A stretch of DNA of 60,762 nt from Planctomycetota bacterium (GCA_018242525.1 JAFEBS010000053.1:1-60762), one strand, 5' to 3'; positions 46,465 to 55,940 are shown, counted from the first letter of the stretch. The notes: a model not told the origin generated them from the sequence alone. Made by a program: numbers and translations.

Positions 46465-46890
46465 TCAGCAGCGTGATTTCGGCGGTCGGAAAATAAACAC
46501 CAACAGTGGCAAAGAAATTGACCTCGCCATCAACTGGTACTCCCAGTGGGGGCGTGACGTCGGACCGACGACCTGATGGCAGATCCGGTTGTAGAGCGTG
46601 TCAGCTTCAGGTTCATATCGTGTCACGATATTCAGGAACCGAAGCAGTTCCTCCACTTCTGGAAACTCAATCCAGGCGATTCCGGGTGATACTTCCTGGC
46701 AGGACATCATGGTCTCGATACTGGCCATCCAGATTTCTCGGATCAGGGGCGCGATTTGGAAATCGATCTCCTCGCACTGGTTCCCGACATTTAAGGTGAT
46801 CGTTTCATGCTTGCGAGGATTTCCGATTTGTTCTTCCAAGATAACTTCCCCGGTCCGACGAAGTCGAGTTGGCTCTATGCCAGCCAGCAT
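46465..46890 (-). CDS. hypothetical island protein downstream of the HTH gene
   Basis: The 141-residue product, MLAGIEPTRLRRTGEVILEE onwards, contains NQCEEIDFQIAPLIREIWMA and PEVEELLRFLNIVTRYEPEA. It has no recognised domain. ATG 46890 follows an AGGTGA box and lies 22 bases after the HTH gene on the same strand, so the two form a small operon. Its placement beside the integrases suggests an accessory role in recombination, which is only inference. Confidence 0.6.
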   Translation of the reverse strand: MLAGIEPTRLRRTGEVILEEQIGNPRKHETITLNVGNQCEEIDFQIAPLIREIWMASIETMMSCQEVSPGIAWIEFPEVEELLRFLNIVTRYEPEADTLYNRICHQVVGPTSRPHWEYQLMARSISLPLLVFIFRPPKSRC

Positions 46891-46912
46891 GCAATTCACC
46901 TGATATCGAAAA

Positions 46913-47215
46913 TCAATCTGGACGTCCCAGCGGCACTGTGATGCCGGGAAAATGCTGGACTTGCTGTGGGCGCTGACGGCAGCGAATGGCTTGCGGTCGG
47001 ACTCGCATGGCTTCCCTGAGTCTTTCAATTTCGGAGACCTCGATTTGAATGCGCCCCTGGCCGCGCGCGCCACCCTGGAGGTATTCGATTGTGAACGGCT
47101 GGCCGCGAACGATGAACTCGCCACAGTCCGAACGGGCCAGCCACTCGTACAAGCTCGGCACGGAGATTCCGAGACGCCGGGCTGCAGCCTGACTCGAAAG
47201 GAATTCTGCGGACAT
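46913..47215 (-). CDS. excisionase-like helix-turn-helix protein
   Basis: The 100-residue protein opens with MSAEFLSSQAAARRLGISVP and SLYEWLARSD, a MerR/excisionase-type HTH. A winged section with basic residues follows. GGTGGTG lies upstream of ATG 47215. Xis-type proteins often sit next to integrases and control direction of recombination, which fits the island setting. Confidence 0.72.
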   Translation of the reverse strand: MSAEFLSSQAAARRLGISVPSLYEWLARSDCGEFIVRGQPFTIEYLQGGARGQGRIQIEVSEIERLREAMRVRPQAIRCRQRPQQVQHFPGITVPLGRPD

Positions 47216-47594
47216 CGTTCACCACCGAAGTAGGGAATCGCTTAACCGTGCAGGCCAGCGATCAACCAACGAATCAACGGTGACATCATCGAAAGAGGCG
47301 ATCACACGAGAGTCACAGGATGAGATTGTCAGAGAATCGGGGAAGATTTATCCGACCAGGATCGGCAGATGTCGCAGAGTTGTTTCCCATGGGCAATTCG
47401 CCGATTGTCGGGCTTTTGAGTCCTGTCAGCCTCGGCCGGGACATCGTAGTTAGCCAGCGGATATCGGCCTCGCAGGGCGCGATCTCTTGCACCAATGTGT
47501 CGAAGACACCCTCTTGAGATTACTCCGATACTCCGAACAGAGACCTTGTCGACCCTTTCACATTCTTGGATTGATCGCGACAATGCATTGGAAT

Positions 47595-47611
47595 CGTCGC
47601 GTGTCGCGACG
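47595..47611. promoter_or_regulatory. perfect short palindrome in the divergent region
   Basis: CGTCGCG-tgt-CGCGACG forms a perfect 7-bp inverted repeat. The region 47216-47649 separates the divergent excisionase-like and hypothetical genes. Apart from this and a second CGCGAC arm at 47576 nothing else was recognised. Confidence 0.35.
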
Positions 47612-47649
47612 AGGAGCAGTTCAGAAACAGTGTGCACAAGGAGCACGCT

Positions 47650-48351
47650 ATGATCATGAACGCAGTAGTCCCTCAAAAGTTGCCATCGAAGGCATCGGCG
47701 GAAAGGTTTCATCGTCTGCGCAACCACGTGATGCAACCCTCGACCGCGGAAAAGCTGTGGGAAGTTGTATTCACTGAAGACGAGCGGGAGCGTCTCACCC
47801 CCAAACTCCCTGAACTCGACCTGTTGCAAAAACAGGCCATCAATGCCGGCAAGACCCCGAAGGGGCAGGCAATTTGGATGTGGAATCAGTTGTATGGAGT
47901 TTCATACCAGCAAGCTGTCATCGAAATCAGTGCAGCATTCAACTGGATCAGTCCGACCGAAGTCGATTGGCTTCTGCGTGAGGGTGGGGAACTGCCGAGA
48001 AACCCAGAGGACCTGCGAGACATCCTGATCACTCGAGGTGATCTGGTCATTTTGAGATGCTCTCGGGACGTGTTCTGGCAGGGCGAACGCATCGACGCAG
48101 ATTGGTATCAATTTCGGGAGTCATGGGAGTTCTTGCTGATCGCATCCGAATGCGCCAAGCGGGGCGAGGCGATTGATTCCTTTTCGTTTGGTCAGCCAAA
48201 TTTGGGAGGCGTTGTCGCCCACAAGAAGAGTCGTTTGAAGACCCAAGTTCCAAGTTTTCCAAAATCCCTCTATGACGCGTTCAAGAGCGCGGGGACTGGA
48301 ACGCAGAAACTCACGATTCCTGCAGATCAGATCCACTTTTTCGACGAGTGA
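47650..48351 (+). CDS. hypothetical island protein
   Basis: The 233-residue product is unrecognised. Visible features are a helical region (LPELDLLQKQAINAGKTPKG), then GQAIWMWNQLYGVSYQQAVI, and a more mixed C-terminus. AAGGAG is placed correctly before ATG 47650; an in-frame GTG at 47632 is not supported. It precedes a hairpin and the serine recombinase gene. Confidence 0.6.
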   Translation: MIMNAVVPQKLPSKASAERFHRLRNHVMQPSTAEKLWEVVFTEDERERLTPKLPELDLLQKQAINAGKTPKGQAIWMWNQLYGVSYQQAVIEISAAFNWISPTEVDWLLREGGELPRNPEDLRDILITRGDLVILRCSRDVFWQGERIDADWYQFRESWEFLLIASECAKRGEAIDSFSFGQPNLGGVVAHKKSRLKTQVPSFPKSLYDAFKSAGTGTQKLTIPADQIHFFDE

Positions 48352-48924
48352 CTTCGTTGCTGACTCGAAGTCCCGTTGTTTCCAGGCAGTCGCCTAACTG
48401 CGAGTTCTGAAGGGAGCCTCTTTTTTCTGCAGGGGCTTCCTTCTTTCGCGATCGGGCTTCAGGTTTTGAAACTCGTTGACGCGATTCCGCGTACTTCGTG
48501 GAACCGGAGATGGTGTTTTCGGTGGGCCGCTTGAAGCGTTCGTCGAGCCGGAAGTATCTAAAATCCGCTGATTTACGCGTCATATAAGATGGATCGCATT
48601 TAACATTTGTCGATCCGGATTCCTGTAGCAAATGGCGTGCGTGACGCATACTTCAGCGGTCCGCTCTTGACAGGCACACCCTTTGGATTCGTGAACAGCC
48701 GGCATCGCGCTGGAGCGCGACCTGCGGTCATGGACGAACCAGCTGGCCTCATTGACCGACTCAGTCGTCGTGATCAATCACACGGTGGGACACTTGTGTG
48801 ATTGACTGTTCTTTACCGTCCGTCCCGGTTGATTCCACCGCGTGCGTCGCGCCCGGTGTGTACCGGGCAAGGCCCATTCTTGGACCGCGCCTCAGGAAAG
48901 GAATCCCAGATTGAGGTCTCACAA
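48352..48924. other. intergenic region before the serine recombinase
   Basis: A hairpin at 48409-48443 (gaagggagcc paired with ggcttccttc, one mismatch) may terminate the preceding gene. At about 48568-48585 the sequence ctgatttacgcgtcatat also occurs near 53216 as ctgatttcgcgtcatat. No gene was recognised in the rest. Confidence 0.4.
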
Positions 48925-51615
48925 ATGAAGAAACGTCGTAAGCGCAACATGAATAAGAAGCCCCTGCGATTCCGTACCCGACCAGTCGGAGCGAAACAAC
49001 GGCGAATTCCCAATAGTTCCATTTTCATAGCGGCGGTCGTCGGCTTTACGTTTTGTGCAGTAACTTCGTTTGCAGCGAGCGCAGCATCAAACAACCAACG
49101 CTCGTACCAGAAAGATCCTGTGCCCATGGCGACGTCGTTCGGCTCTGGGAATTCGCAACCCGATCACTCTCTTGCTTGCGAACTCCCGATGGCCCCGGAC
49201 GACGAGTCTCGGAGACGCAAAAAGATCCGGCGCACGCGAGAGGAGATCCGTCGCGAACAGCAGGCATTACTGGACAAAACAACTCAAGAAATCGACGCGA
49301 TTGTAGCCGAGTTTCACGCGCGCTTGCCGCGTGAACAGTCCCAGGCGATCGGGGGGATCTATGCCCGATACTCCTCCCGATTCCAGGATTCGATCGCCGA
49401 TCAGGTCCGCAGTCTGTTCGAGGGGGCGTTGGAACGAAAAATCTTCATTCCCCGTGAGAATGTGTTTTTTGACTTGGCGATCCGTGGGGGAAAGGACAGA
49501 CGGCCAGGCTTGAATGCGCTGCGGCAGGCCATCGAAGAAAAGCGATTCGGCGTTTTCCTGGTCTTTACGACATCACGGCTGTTTCGGCGAGCGTATCGCG
49601 CCATGCAGTTCGCGGAAGAAGAACTTGTGGAACGGGGCATCCGTGGCATCTTCTTGAAATCCAGATTGGATACCGCTGATGGCGACAACTGGCGCACGAT
49701 GTTTCAAATCCTGGCGACGATGGACGAGGCGATGGTGCGGATGTGTGGGGCCCATGTTCAGGCCTCTCACGAAGGCCTGTTCATCCGTGGCCTGGTCTGG
49801 GGTTCGCTCTGCCTGGGTTACACGGGGGAAGAGATTCCCGGTGAATTCACGCGCCGTAAACTTCCACGCCGCAAAATCATCATTGATGCGATCGCACGTG
49901 ACTGGATCGAGAAGATCTATCGCTGGTATGTCGAAGAGGGGATGAGTCGTAACGAAATCGCTCAACAACTGAATGATGATCCGGCCGCGCCAGCACCCGC
50001 AAAATCATTGACAGGTCTCTGGGACGCGAAGCTGGTGCGTAAGCATTTGCAGAACCCGACGTATCGCGGCTGGTGGTGCTATGGGGCGAAAAAAACAAAG
50101 TGGTCCGGTAAAAAGGACTACGCGGAACAAGAACTGCGTGCAGAGCCGTTGAAGTCTGGTCAATTTGAATACCTGCGAATCATTTCCGACGCGCAGTGGT
50201 ATCGCGCCCAGGAGTTGCTGGCCGTTGAAAAAGGCAATTCGGGACGGAAGTCCAAAGACAGAGACCAGCAATCGCGTCCGCGATTTCTGCGTGGTCTGTT
50301 TTTCTGTCCCGAGCACGGCCGCCAATTGGTCGTAGGTGGCCCGCAAGGCAGAATCCTCTTCTGCCCGTTGTGCCGCGCGATTAAACCAGAAAAGCGACCA
50401 CTTTTCACTCACCTCAATCGCGCGACGGCACTGCGGCTCACCTGTCAGAAGTTGGCGGACCTGGTGCGAGCGGATGATGACTTGGTCAACGACATCGTGA
50501 CAGCCTGCCAGCAGTCCGCAGCTTCGTTGCAACAGCCAGATCCGGGAATAGTCAGACGATTGCGATCGCAGGCGAATCGCCTCTCCGGCACAATCAATTT
50601 CAACCGCAGAAATCCGGGCGAGACAGCTGAAGAGCAACTTCAGACTGAACAACTTCTCAAAGATCTGCGCCGCCAATACAACGAACTCATGAGTGAGTTG
50701 GCGGTTCACGAAGCGGCGATGAATACCGAGATCGTCATTCCCACACCCCAGGAAGTCATTGCGCTGCTGGGCGACTTTGGCGAGATCCTGACTTCGGCAG
50801 CTGCCGCCGAGACGGACGAACAAATGAACACCGCTCGACGAATTATCGATGAGCTGACCGGTGGCCGCATCGAGTTGTTTCAGAGGGGTGAACGGAAAGC
50901 ACAGCGCGGCTGGCTGCAAGGCCGCTTTCACTTGGATCTCGTGACTATCGCGCTCGGTAAACTGACTGGCCTGCAGCTTGCAAATGAAGAGAGTAACTCA
51001 CTGGAAGTGATCATCGATTACCGGCCGAAACGGTTGATCGACGAGCAGATGCAGGAAGCCAAGCAGCTTTGGGATCAGAAGCTACTCAACAAAGTGATCG
51101 CAAGTCGAATGAAGTGCTCGCCAGCCTATATCACGATGTTGATCCAACGCTGGTTTGAATCTCAAGGTCTGCCGTGTCCGGATGGGCGGAAGAGACGAAA
51201 AGAGGTCACGAATAAGCAGGTTGAAGAGCCCGTCTACAAACAGTTGGCTGACGGCGTCGTCGAAGTGATGGAGCAAGGCTGGTCGAATCTGGCCATTGCG
51301 CGGAAGTTCAAAACGAGCGACGCAACGGTGGCGAAGGCCATTTCCTGGTGGTTCGGTTCGCGCGGGATGGCGGTTCCGAATGGAAAGGATCGTCGCGATA
51401 AAATGCTGCGGCGCGCAAAAACCCTGCTGATCGAAGGCCGGCTAATGAAGGATATCGCCGCCGAAATCGGTTATTCGCCTCGGGGTCTCAAGTTGGCACT
51501 GGAGAGCTATTGCGCCGAGTCCGGAGAATCGCTCCCCGACGGTCGCACGCGGCGCGGCAACGCCTCGGCCAGTCAGGTTGCCAACGGACGGTCCCATGAT
51601 GGCGGTCTGAAGTAG
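48925..51615 (+). CDS. large serine recombinase with three C-terminal HTH repeats
   Basis: The 896-residue protein carries, in order, a basic N-terminus, a hydrophobic stretch at about 31-50 (SSIFIAAVVGFTFCAVTSFA), a resolvase domain (about 140-275; IGGIYARYSSRFQDSIADQ with the likely catalytic Ser), a recombinase domain (about 310-410), a zinc ribbon (CPEHGRQLVVGG, then CPLCR, about 458-485) and helical linkers. Three HTH repeats of about 50 residues (about 720-880) follow: IASRMKCSPAYITMLIQRWF, IARKFKTSDATVAKAISWWF and IAAEIGYSPRGLKLALESYC. Each ends near a P-[DN]-G-[RK] motif. ATG 48925 is the first plausible start; a start at 49126 would drop the hydrophobic segment. Confidence 0.85.
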   Translation: MKKRRKRNMNKKPLRFRTRPVGAKQRRIPNSSIFIAAVVGFTFCAVTSFAASAASNNQRSYQKDPVPMATSFGSGNSQPDHSLACELPMAPDDESRRRKKIRRTREEIRREQQALLDKTTQEIDAIVAEFHARLPREQSQAIGGIYARYSSRFQDSIADQVRSLFEGALERKIFIPRENVFFDLAIRGGKDRRPGLNALRQAIEEKRFGVFLVFTTSRLFRRAYRAMQFAEEELVERGIRGIFLKSRLDTADGDNWRTMFQILATMDEAMVRMCGAHVQASHEGLFIRGLVWGSLCLGYTGEEIPGEFTRRKLPRRKIIIDAIARDWIEKIYRWYVEEGMSRNEIAQQLNDDPAAPAPAKSLTGLWDAKLVRKHLQNPTYRGWWCYGAKKTKWSGKKDYAEQELRAEPLKSGQFEYLRIISDAQWYRAQELLAVEKGNSGRKSKDRDQQSRPRFLRGLFFCPEHGRQLVVGGPQGRILFCPLCRAIKPEKRPLFTHLNRATALRLTCQKLADLVRADDDLVNDIVTACQQSAASLQQPDPGIVRRLRSQANRLSGTINFNRRNPGETAEEQLQTEQLLKDLRRQYNELMSELAVHEAAMNTEIVIPTPQEVIALLGDFGEILTSAAAAETDEQMNTARRIIDELTGGRIELFQRGERKAQRGWLQGRFHLDLVTIALGKLTGLQLANEESNSLEVIIDYRPKRLIDEQMQEAKQLWDQKLLNKVIASRMKCSPAYITMLIQRWFESQGLPCPDGRKRRKEVTNKQVEEPVYKQLADGVVEVMEQGWSNLAIARKFKTSDATVAKAISWWFGSRGMAVPNGKDRRDKMLRRAKTLLIEGRLMKDIAAEIGYSPRGLKLALESYCAESGESLPDGRTRRGNASASQVANGRSHDGGLK

Positions 51616-51724
51616 TGATCGTCGGAATGAATTCTTTACCGACCGGAGGAACAGGAGGTGTGAGTTTCTCCAGAAATTGAGCTGATTCTCAGTTGCGATG
51701 GCCGACTGCAAAAACCAATTCATC

Positions 51725-51764
51725 AGCCCTGCGCAGGGAAGGCGTTCCCTCGCAGGGCTTTTTT
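51725..51764 (+). terminator. rho-independent terminator after the serine recombinase gene
   Basis: AGCCCTGCGcAGGGA (51725-51739) pairs with TCCCTCGCAGGGCT (51746-51759) with one bulged base, followed by six T residues (51759-51764). A classic terminator structure. Confidence 0.8.
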
Positions 51765-51786
51765 CATGCGCCACGTGGAGAATTCG

Positions 51787-51990
51787 ATGTCCCATAGAAC
51801 ACTCGATCGCGAGAAACGAGAGACAGAAGGCGTGTCGTCAGATCGCTCCGGTATCAGAGAACGTCGCCAGCAATTAGCACAGCAGATCGGTCGACTGCTG
51901 GCACGGATTTGGCTCCAGCGACATAGCGAGAATCAGGTGAACAACTCCATTACAGAATCGATGCCCGATCCGTCTTCGGTCTCGTTATAG
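51787..51990 (+). CDS. small charged island protein
   Basis: The 67-residue product is rich in Arg, Glu and Gln, with a likely helix RERRQQLAQQIGRLLARIWL. GGAG at 51776-51779 is correctly spaced before ATG 51787. Its position right after the recombinase terminator and its sequence suggest a conserved small island protein. No function can be assigned. Confidence 0.55.
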   Translation: MSHRTLDREKRETEGVSSDRSGIRERRQQLAQQIGRLLARIWLQRHSENQVNNSITESMPDPSSVSL

Positions 51991-52097
51991 TGTCATGGTG
52001 ATCGACGATATGACTCTTAGATCCATCGTGGTCCGTCGTACAGACGATTGCTATCCTCTGGAGTCGATTAAAGAATCCCACTCGTGGCAGGAATCCC

Positions 52098-53090
52098 ATG
52101 TCCCGCAAGATTTCACGAAACGATCCCTGCCCGTGCGGTAGCGGCAAGAAGTATAAGAAATGCTGCATCGGCCAGGATTTTGAGTGGATCGAAACGGACA
52201 ACGGGGATCTCGGCAGGAGCGTTCCACTATCGGATGAAGCCATGGAGTTGCTCGGGGATATTCGTGATGCACAAATCCGAAAGTACGGAAAGCTGCCAGA
52301 CCGCGTTTTTGAGGGGGCTCCGCCGCTCGAACATCTCGAACACCAGACCGTCGAAGCGATGAAGAAGGCCGGAGTTGACCCCGCCTTGATTTACGCTTAC
52401 GAAAAGACAAACGGCTTACTGCTGAATCCTCGCAACGAACGTCTGGTGACTGGCCGCGATATCGAAAAGTGGGAAGCGGCCATTGACGAGTACGAGCGCA
52501 CAACAGGACGGAAGGCGTCCAAGCGCCGGCTCGATGATGTGGACATGGAACGGATGCTCCAGCACGCACCCGGAAAACAGCCCGAGGGATTTGTGACGCG
52601 TCTTCCCTTTCCGCCGCCGTTTTCCAAGGACAAGTGGGGTGAGGGACACATGCGGTCCATCATCGAAGAACCGGAGTATCTCGACTACCTGGAACGCTGC
52701 ATGGGCGAAGTCCTCAACAGCGGCCGGAGCGAGGTCTATCTGAAACTCTTCTGCGTGATGGCGGAGGGAAAGGTCGGGAAGCAAAAACGTGCGGATTACC
52801 AAAAGATCGTCCGCGAAGCGATGAACCGGAGCCTTTCGCTAGAAGAACTTGAACTCGGCCTGGAAACCGTTTATTTGAATTGCCAGCCTCAAACCGCAAT
52901 TCCTTCCGCAGCAGCCGCGTTTGAGTTTGTCGGTTTCATCAGCCGGTTCATTGCCTCTTATGCCGAGCAGGCCGGCTTCGAAGACGAGCTATCAGAAAGC
53001 CTGACCAAGCTGCACGGATTGACGTTGCTGGCGTTTGTGGCCGCCGTCAATGTGGAACTCGGGCTGCAACCGGATATTTGGAAGAAATGA
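52098..53090 (+). CDS. SEC-C motif protein
   Basis: The 330-residue protein starts with RNDPCPCGSGKKYKKCC, a zinc-binding SEC-C motif. SEC-C motifs occur in SecA, where they bind SecB, and in various other proteins. The remainder (about 60-330) is helical with charged segments and lacks a recognised domain. An AGGA box lies before ATG 52098. The following hairpin (53126-53166) may end its transcript. Confidence 0.78.
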   Translation: MSRKISRNDPCPCGSGKKYKKCCIGQDFEWIETDNGDLGRSVPLSDEAMELLGDIRDAQIRKYGKLPDRVFEGAPPLEHLEHQTVEAMKKAGVDPALIYAYEKTNGLLLNPRNERLVTGRDIEKWEAAIDEYERTTGRKASKRRLDDVDMERMLQHAPGKQPEGFVTRLPFPPPFSKDKWGEGHMRSIIEEPEYLDYLERCMGEVLNSGRSEVYLKLFCVMAEGKVGKQKRADYQKIVREAMNRSLSLEELELGLETVYLNCQPQTAIPSAAAAFEFVGFISRFIASYAEQAGFEDELSESLTKLHGLTLLAFVAAVNVELGLQPDIWKK

Positions 53091-53125
53091 CGGTGAACTT
53101 CATTGCGGCTTGTGTCCTTTGAAGT

Positions 53126-53166
53126 TGCGAGAACGATCGCTCGATCCAGGGAACTGCGTTCTCGCA
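53126..53166. repeat. perfect 10-bp inverted repeat
   Basis: TGCGAGAACG (53126-53135) and CGTTCTCGCA (53157-53166) are exact reverse complements with a 21-base loop. It follows the SEC-C gene; it has no T tract, so it may be a weak terminator or a protein site. Confidence 0.5.
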
Positions 53167-53299
53167 CGATGACGGCGTTCAACCCGCCGTGAATCGATCG
53201 CCCAGCTAAAATCAGCCTGATTTCGCGTCATATCAGTTGAGGGTGTTGATAACTATCATCGCCGTAAATAATCCTTGTTTTCCAACGGAGGTGTTATTG

Positions 53300-53605
53300 T
53301 TGACGAAGCGCCACCTGGCCCTCATTCGGGCTGCATTGCAGTATTTCGATGAAGAAATGAGTCCGCATGGGCTTCGCGTCATGCGACCGTATTTCGATGA
53401 ACCACTGGCTGCGGAGTTCGCCGAGGGAGAAATCCAAGAATTACGTGCAGGTTTGAACAACTGCGTGCTGGCGTATGTCCGCTGCGACGCCAGAACTATG
53501 ACACTCGCTACAACGGAGCCGTCCCTCGACATGGACGACATTCGTCTCAATGCCGCCGACCGACCGGCTGAGATTGCCACGATTCTGTTCCCACGGCCAA
53601 CTTGA
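53300..53605 (+). CDS. small hypothetical island protein
   Basis: The 101-residue product (LTKRHLALIRAALQYFDEEM onwards) is helical in its first half, with no recognised domain. GGAGG (53287-53291) supports a TTG start at 53300 or 53297. It is convergent with the XRE gene. Confidence 0.5.
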   Translation: MTKRHLALIRAALQYFDEEMSPHGLRVMRPYFDEPLAAEFAEGEIQELRAGLNNCVLAYVRCDARTMTLATTEPSLDMDDIRLNAADRPAEIATILFPRPT

Positions 53606-53617
53606 GCTGGCCTGAAA

Positions 53618-53848
53618 TCAAAGTCCTTCCAGCAGATCCGCCAGCGTAATTCCGAGCGTATTGGCGATCGCCTCGATGTTTCTTAACGCGACGTTTCTCT
53701 CGCCCCGTTCGATGCCGCCGATGTAGGTCCGGTCGAGACCACAAGCCGCACCGAACCCTTCCTGCGAATAGCCTTGTTCTTTCCGCAGTTCCCGGACCCG
53801 TTGTCCAAATCGCTCCAAGATGTCTGCACGCTTGCCCATGCGGACCAT
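53618..53848 (-). CDS. XRE-family HTH regulator
   Basis: The 76-residue protein is one HTH_3 domain: GQRVRELRKEQGYSQEGFGA, then LDRTYIGGIERGERN, closing with NIEAIANTLGITLADLLEG. Such proteins are often controllers of mobile elements or restriction-modification genes. The start is uncertain: ATG 53848 or 53839, with an ATG at 53893 as a longer alternative. Confidence 0.82.
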   Translation of the reverse strand: MVRMGKRADILERFGQRVRELRKEQGYSQEGFGAACGLDRTYIGGIERGERNVALRNIEAIANTLGITLADLLEGL

Positions 53849-54043
53849 TGGAGTGTTGACAATGCGTGGTCCTCCACGGACTATGAGTAGCATTTGATGT
53901 GATACGCATAGTCGTCTCTCTGCGTCAGTTCATGGCGCGAAACGGCGTCCTATCCAAAAGGATTGCCTCCAAGCCAACCGCCCGTGCGGTACGCACCTGA
54001 TCCCGAGAACTTCCATAGCCTCGCATTCTGAAAGGAGACTCCG

Positions 54044-55258
54044 TTGGAATTCCACTTTCGATTTTTGTTCATGCTATTTGGCTGTTTGATCGCGATGGGT
54101 TGTGGTCCAGCGTCGCCACCCGTCTGGAACAAAGACTCGCGGAGCTTCTTCTATGCGCATACCGATGGGTCAGTCCATCAGTATGACCTTGACAAGATGG
54201 CCTCGCGGACATTGCTCGGTCCCGGACAGCAACAGCCACGGCACGTTGCACTCGGCCCCAAAGCTCCGGCGATTTCTTTTGCCCAAGCCGCGCTCGGTGC
54301 CGACAGCGGCGCAGCCCAAGTCGGCTTCGCTTCGTTGTCGAATGCCGAACTCTCCTGGTCCAAGCTGGAAGTCTGGGGAGACCCCAACGCACGGCGCGAC
54401 GTCTGTCCCGTCAGTTGCTACTGGTGTCCGACGGGTCGACGCGTGCTGCTCTGGTACCAGCAATCGGCCGCCGTTCCTGGGCTGATCAAGTCCGCGACGC
54501 CGTTCGGGCGATTTGCCGTCTACGACGTGACAACTCACAAGCTGTCGGAGCTGACGACGGCAACGCCGGCAGTGATCCTGGGGCAGGTGATCAATGCGTC
54601 ACCGATTTGTCCGGACGGATCGGGATACATAGCCATGAAACTGGCCGATAAGGGACCGCGGCTGTTCTTTGTCACATGGGACGGTTGGGAATATCCACTC
54701 GCAATGGATGAGGAGATCGAAGCACTTCTGATCCTGATGGCCGATACGAAGACCGACGATAGCTATAGGATGCAGAAGTTCTTTCCACTCCCACAGGGGG
54801 CATGGTCAAATAACGTCTTGAAGTTCTCGCTCCGTGACGGAACCGTCGTGATCGATCCCAAATCCCGTAAAGTTTCCATGCAGCCGTTGACGGAGCGACA
54901 ACAGAAGGAATTCGAGCAGATCGCCGCCGCGGACTCTGCGGACGCTCCCTGGCGCACGATCCAAGTGGCGGCATTTCAAGGCGATCGATTTTCACTCCAC
55001 GCCCGCATGAATATGGGAACAGCCAGGATCGATCTCGTCGATTCGAAGGAAGATCGCCGGCGTGTGGTTCTGGAGGGAACTTTCCCGATCATGTATTTCA
55101 TACACCACCTCTTTCCCTCCCCGGATGGGAAACACATCCTGGTCAGCTTGATCGAGCGACCTGAGACCAGGACCTGGATTCACGTGATTAACTCCGATGG
55201 CACCATCCTGGCAAGAGTGGATCAAGGCCCGCTCGATCCCAAGTCAGACGAAAAATGA
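54044..55258 (+). CDS. lipoprotein with beta-propeller-like repeats
   Basis: The 404-residue product starts at TTG 54044, which has AAAGGAG upstream, and has a lipoprotein signal (LFMLFGCLIAMGC). Repeated motifs such as SVHQYDLDKM, FAVYDVTTHKLSEL and HIISPDGKH-like PSPDGKHILV suggest a WD40/TolB-like propeller. No enzymatic residues are apparent. It lies in the island on the same strand as the DUF1257 cluster. Confidence 0.6.
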   Translation: MEFHFRFLFMLFGCLIAMGCGPASPPVWNKDSRSFFYAHTDGSVHQYDLDKMASRTLLGPGQQQPRHVALGPKAPAISFAQAALGADSGAAQVGFASLSNAELSWSKLEVWGDPNARRDVCPVSCYWCPTGRRVLLWYQQSAAVPGLIKSATPFGRFAVYDVTTHKLSELTTATPAVILGQVINASPICPDGSGYIAMKLADKGPRLFFVTWDGWEYPLAMDEEIEALLILMADTKTDDSYRMQKFFPLPQGAWSNNVLKFSLRDGTVVIDPKSRKVSMQPLTERQQKEFEQIAAADSADAPWRTIQVAAFQGDRFSLHARMNMGTARIDLVDSKEDRRRVVLEGTFPIMYFIHHLFPSPDGKHILVSLIERPETRTWIHVINSDGTILARVDQGPLDPKSDEK

Positions 55259-55535
55259 AAGATTCAGCCCATCGCGTGACGCCTGCCTCTCCGCGATGGT
55301 GTGAATCGACAGACAGGCAGGGCTGGAATCAAATCCTGCCCTCGTGAATCATGGCTGCAACGGCGCGACATCTGGTGATGTCGCGCCTCGATTTTGACAC
55401 CAGCACATCCAACAACGGCCCTGCGACGAACAGCGCTCGCTGATTGTCGCAGGGCTTCTTCCATTTGTCGGATCGTCTTTGGATGGACTCCAAAAGACGG
55501 ATTCCGCCACGTTGTCCATCGCAAGGAGAACCCTC
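55259..55535 (+). terminator. hairpin-rich gap before the DUF1257 cluster
   Basis: Two strong hairpins lie here. GGCGCGACATC (55362-55372) pairs perfectly with GATGTCGCGCC (55377-55387) across TGGT. GCCCTGCGAC (55418-55427) pairs perfectly with GTCGCAGGGC (55446-55455) and is followed by TTCTT. The second shares the core CGCAGGGCTT with the terminator at 51725. They probably separate the lipoprotein from the cluster. Confidence 0.6.
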
Positions 55536-55898
55536 GTGTCACACATTGTTCAGATCCAGACAGAAATTCGAGATTTAGCTTCCATTCAAGCCGCCTGCGA
55601 TCGGCTCTCGCTGCCCAAGCCTGTCTTCGGTGATACCAAGCTGTTCAACTCCACGGCGACAGGTTGGGCCGTCCAACTGCCCGATTGGCGTTTTCCAATC
55701 GTTTGTGACATCGCCATAGCGCAGATCGCCTTTGATAACTTTGGTGGGCGATGGGGCAACGAATCGCAGCTTCACAAGTTTTTGCAGGCATACGCCGTCG
55801 AACGCGCCAAGCTGGAAGCGCGGCGACAAGGTCACAGTGTGCAGGAGCAGTTGCAGACAGACGGTTCGATCCGCCTGCAAATCGCCGTCGCCAGTTAG
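55536..55898 (+). CDS. DUF1257 (Ycf35-like) protein
   Basis: The 120-residue protein matches the DUF1257 family: MSHIVQIQTEIRDLASIQAA at the start, PKPVFGDTKLFNSTATGWAV, LPDWRFPIVCDI, and NFGGRWGNESQLHKFLQAYA near the end. Ycf35 is conserved in cyanobacteria and red-algal plastids with unknown function. Translation starts at GTG 55536, preceded by AAGGAG. It heads the cluster that continues through DUF2997. Confidence 0.85.
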   Translation: MSHIVQIQTEIRDLASIQAACDRLSLPKPVFGDTKLFNSTATGWAVQLPDWRFPIVCDIAIAQIAFDNFGGRWGNESQLHKFLQAYAVERAKLEARRQGHSVQEQLQTDGSIRLQIAVAS

Positions 55899-55940
55899 AG
55901 ATCGACCGAATCCTTCACTTCTAAATACGAAGGGAAATTG

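Noticed and set aside
50005..50931. Minus-strand ORF of 308 residues opposite the serine recombinase gene
   Set aside because: Shadow of the recombinase coding frame with no motif.
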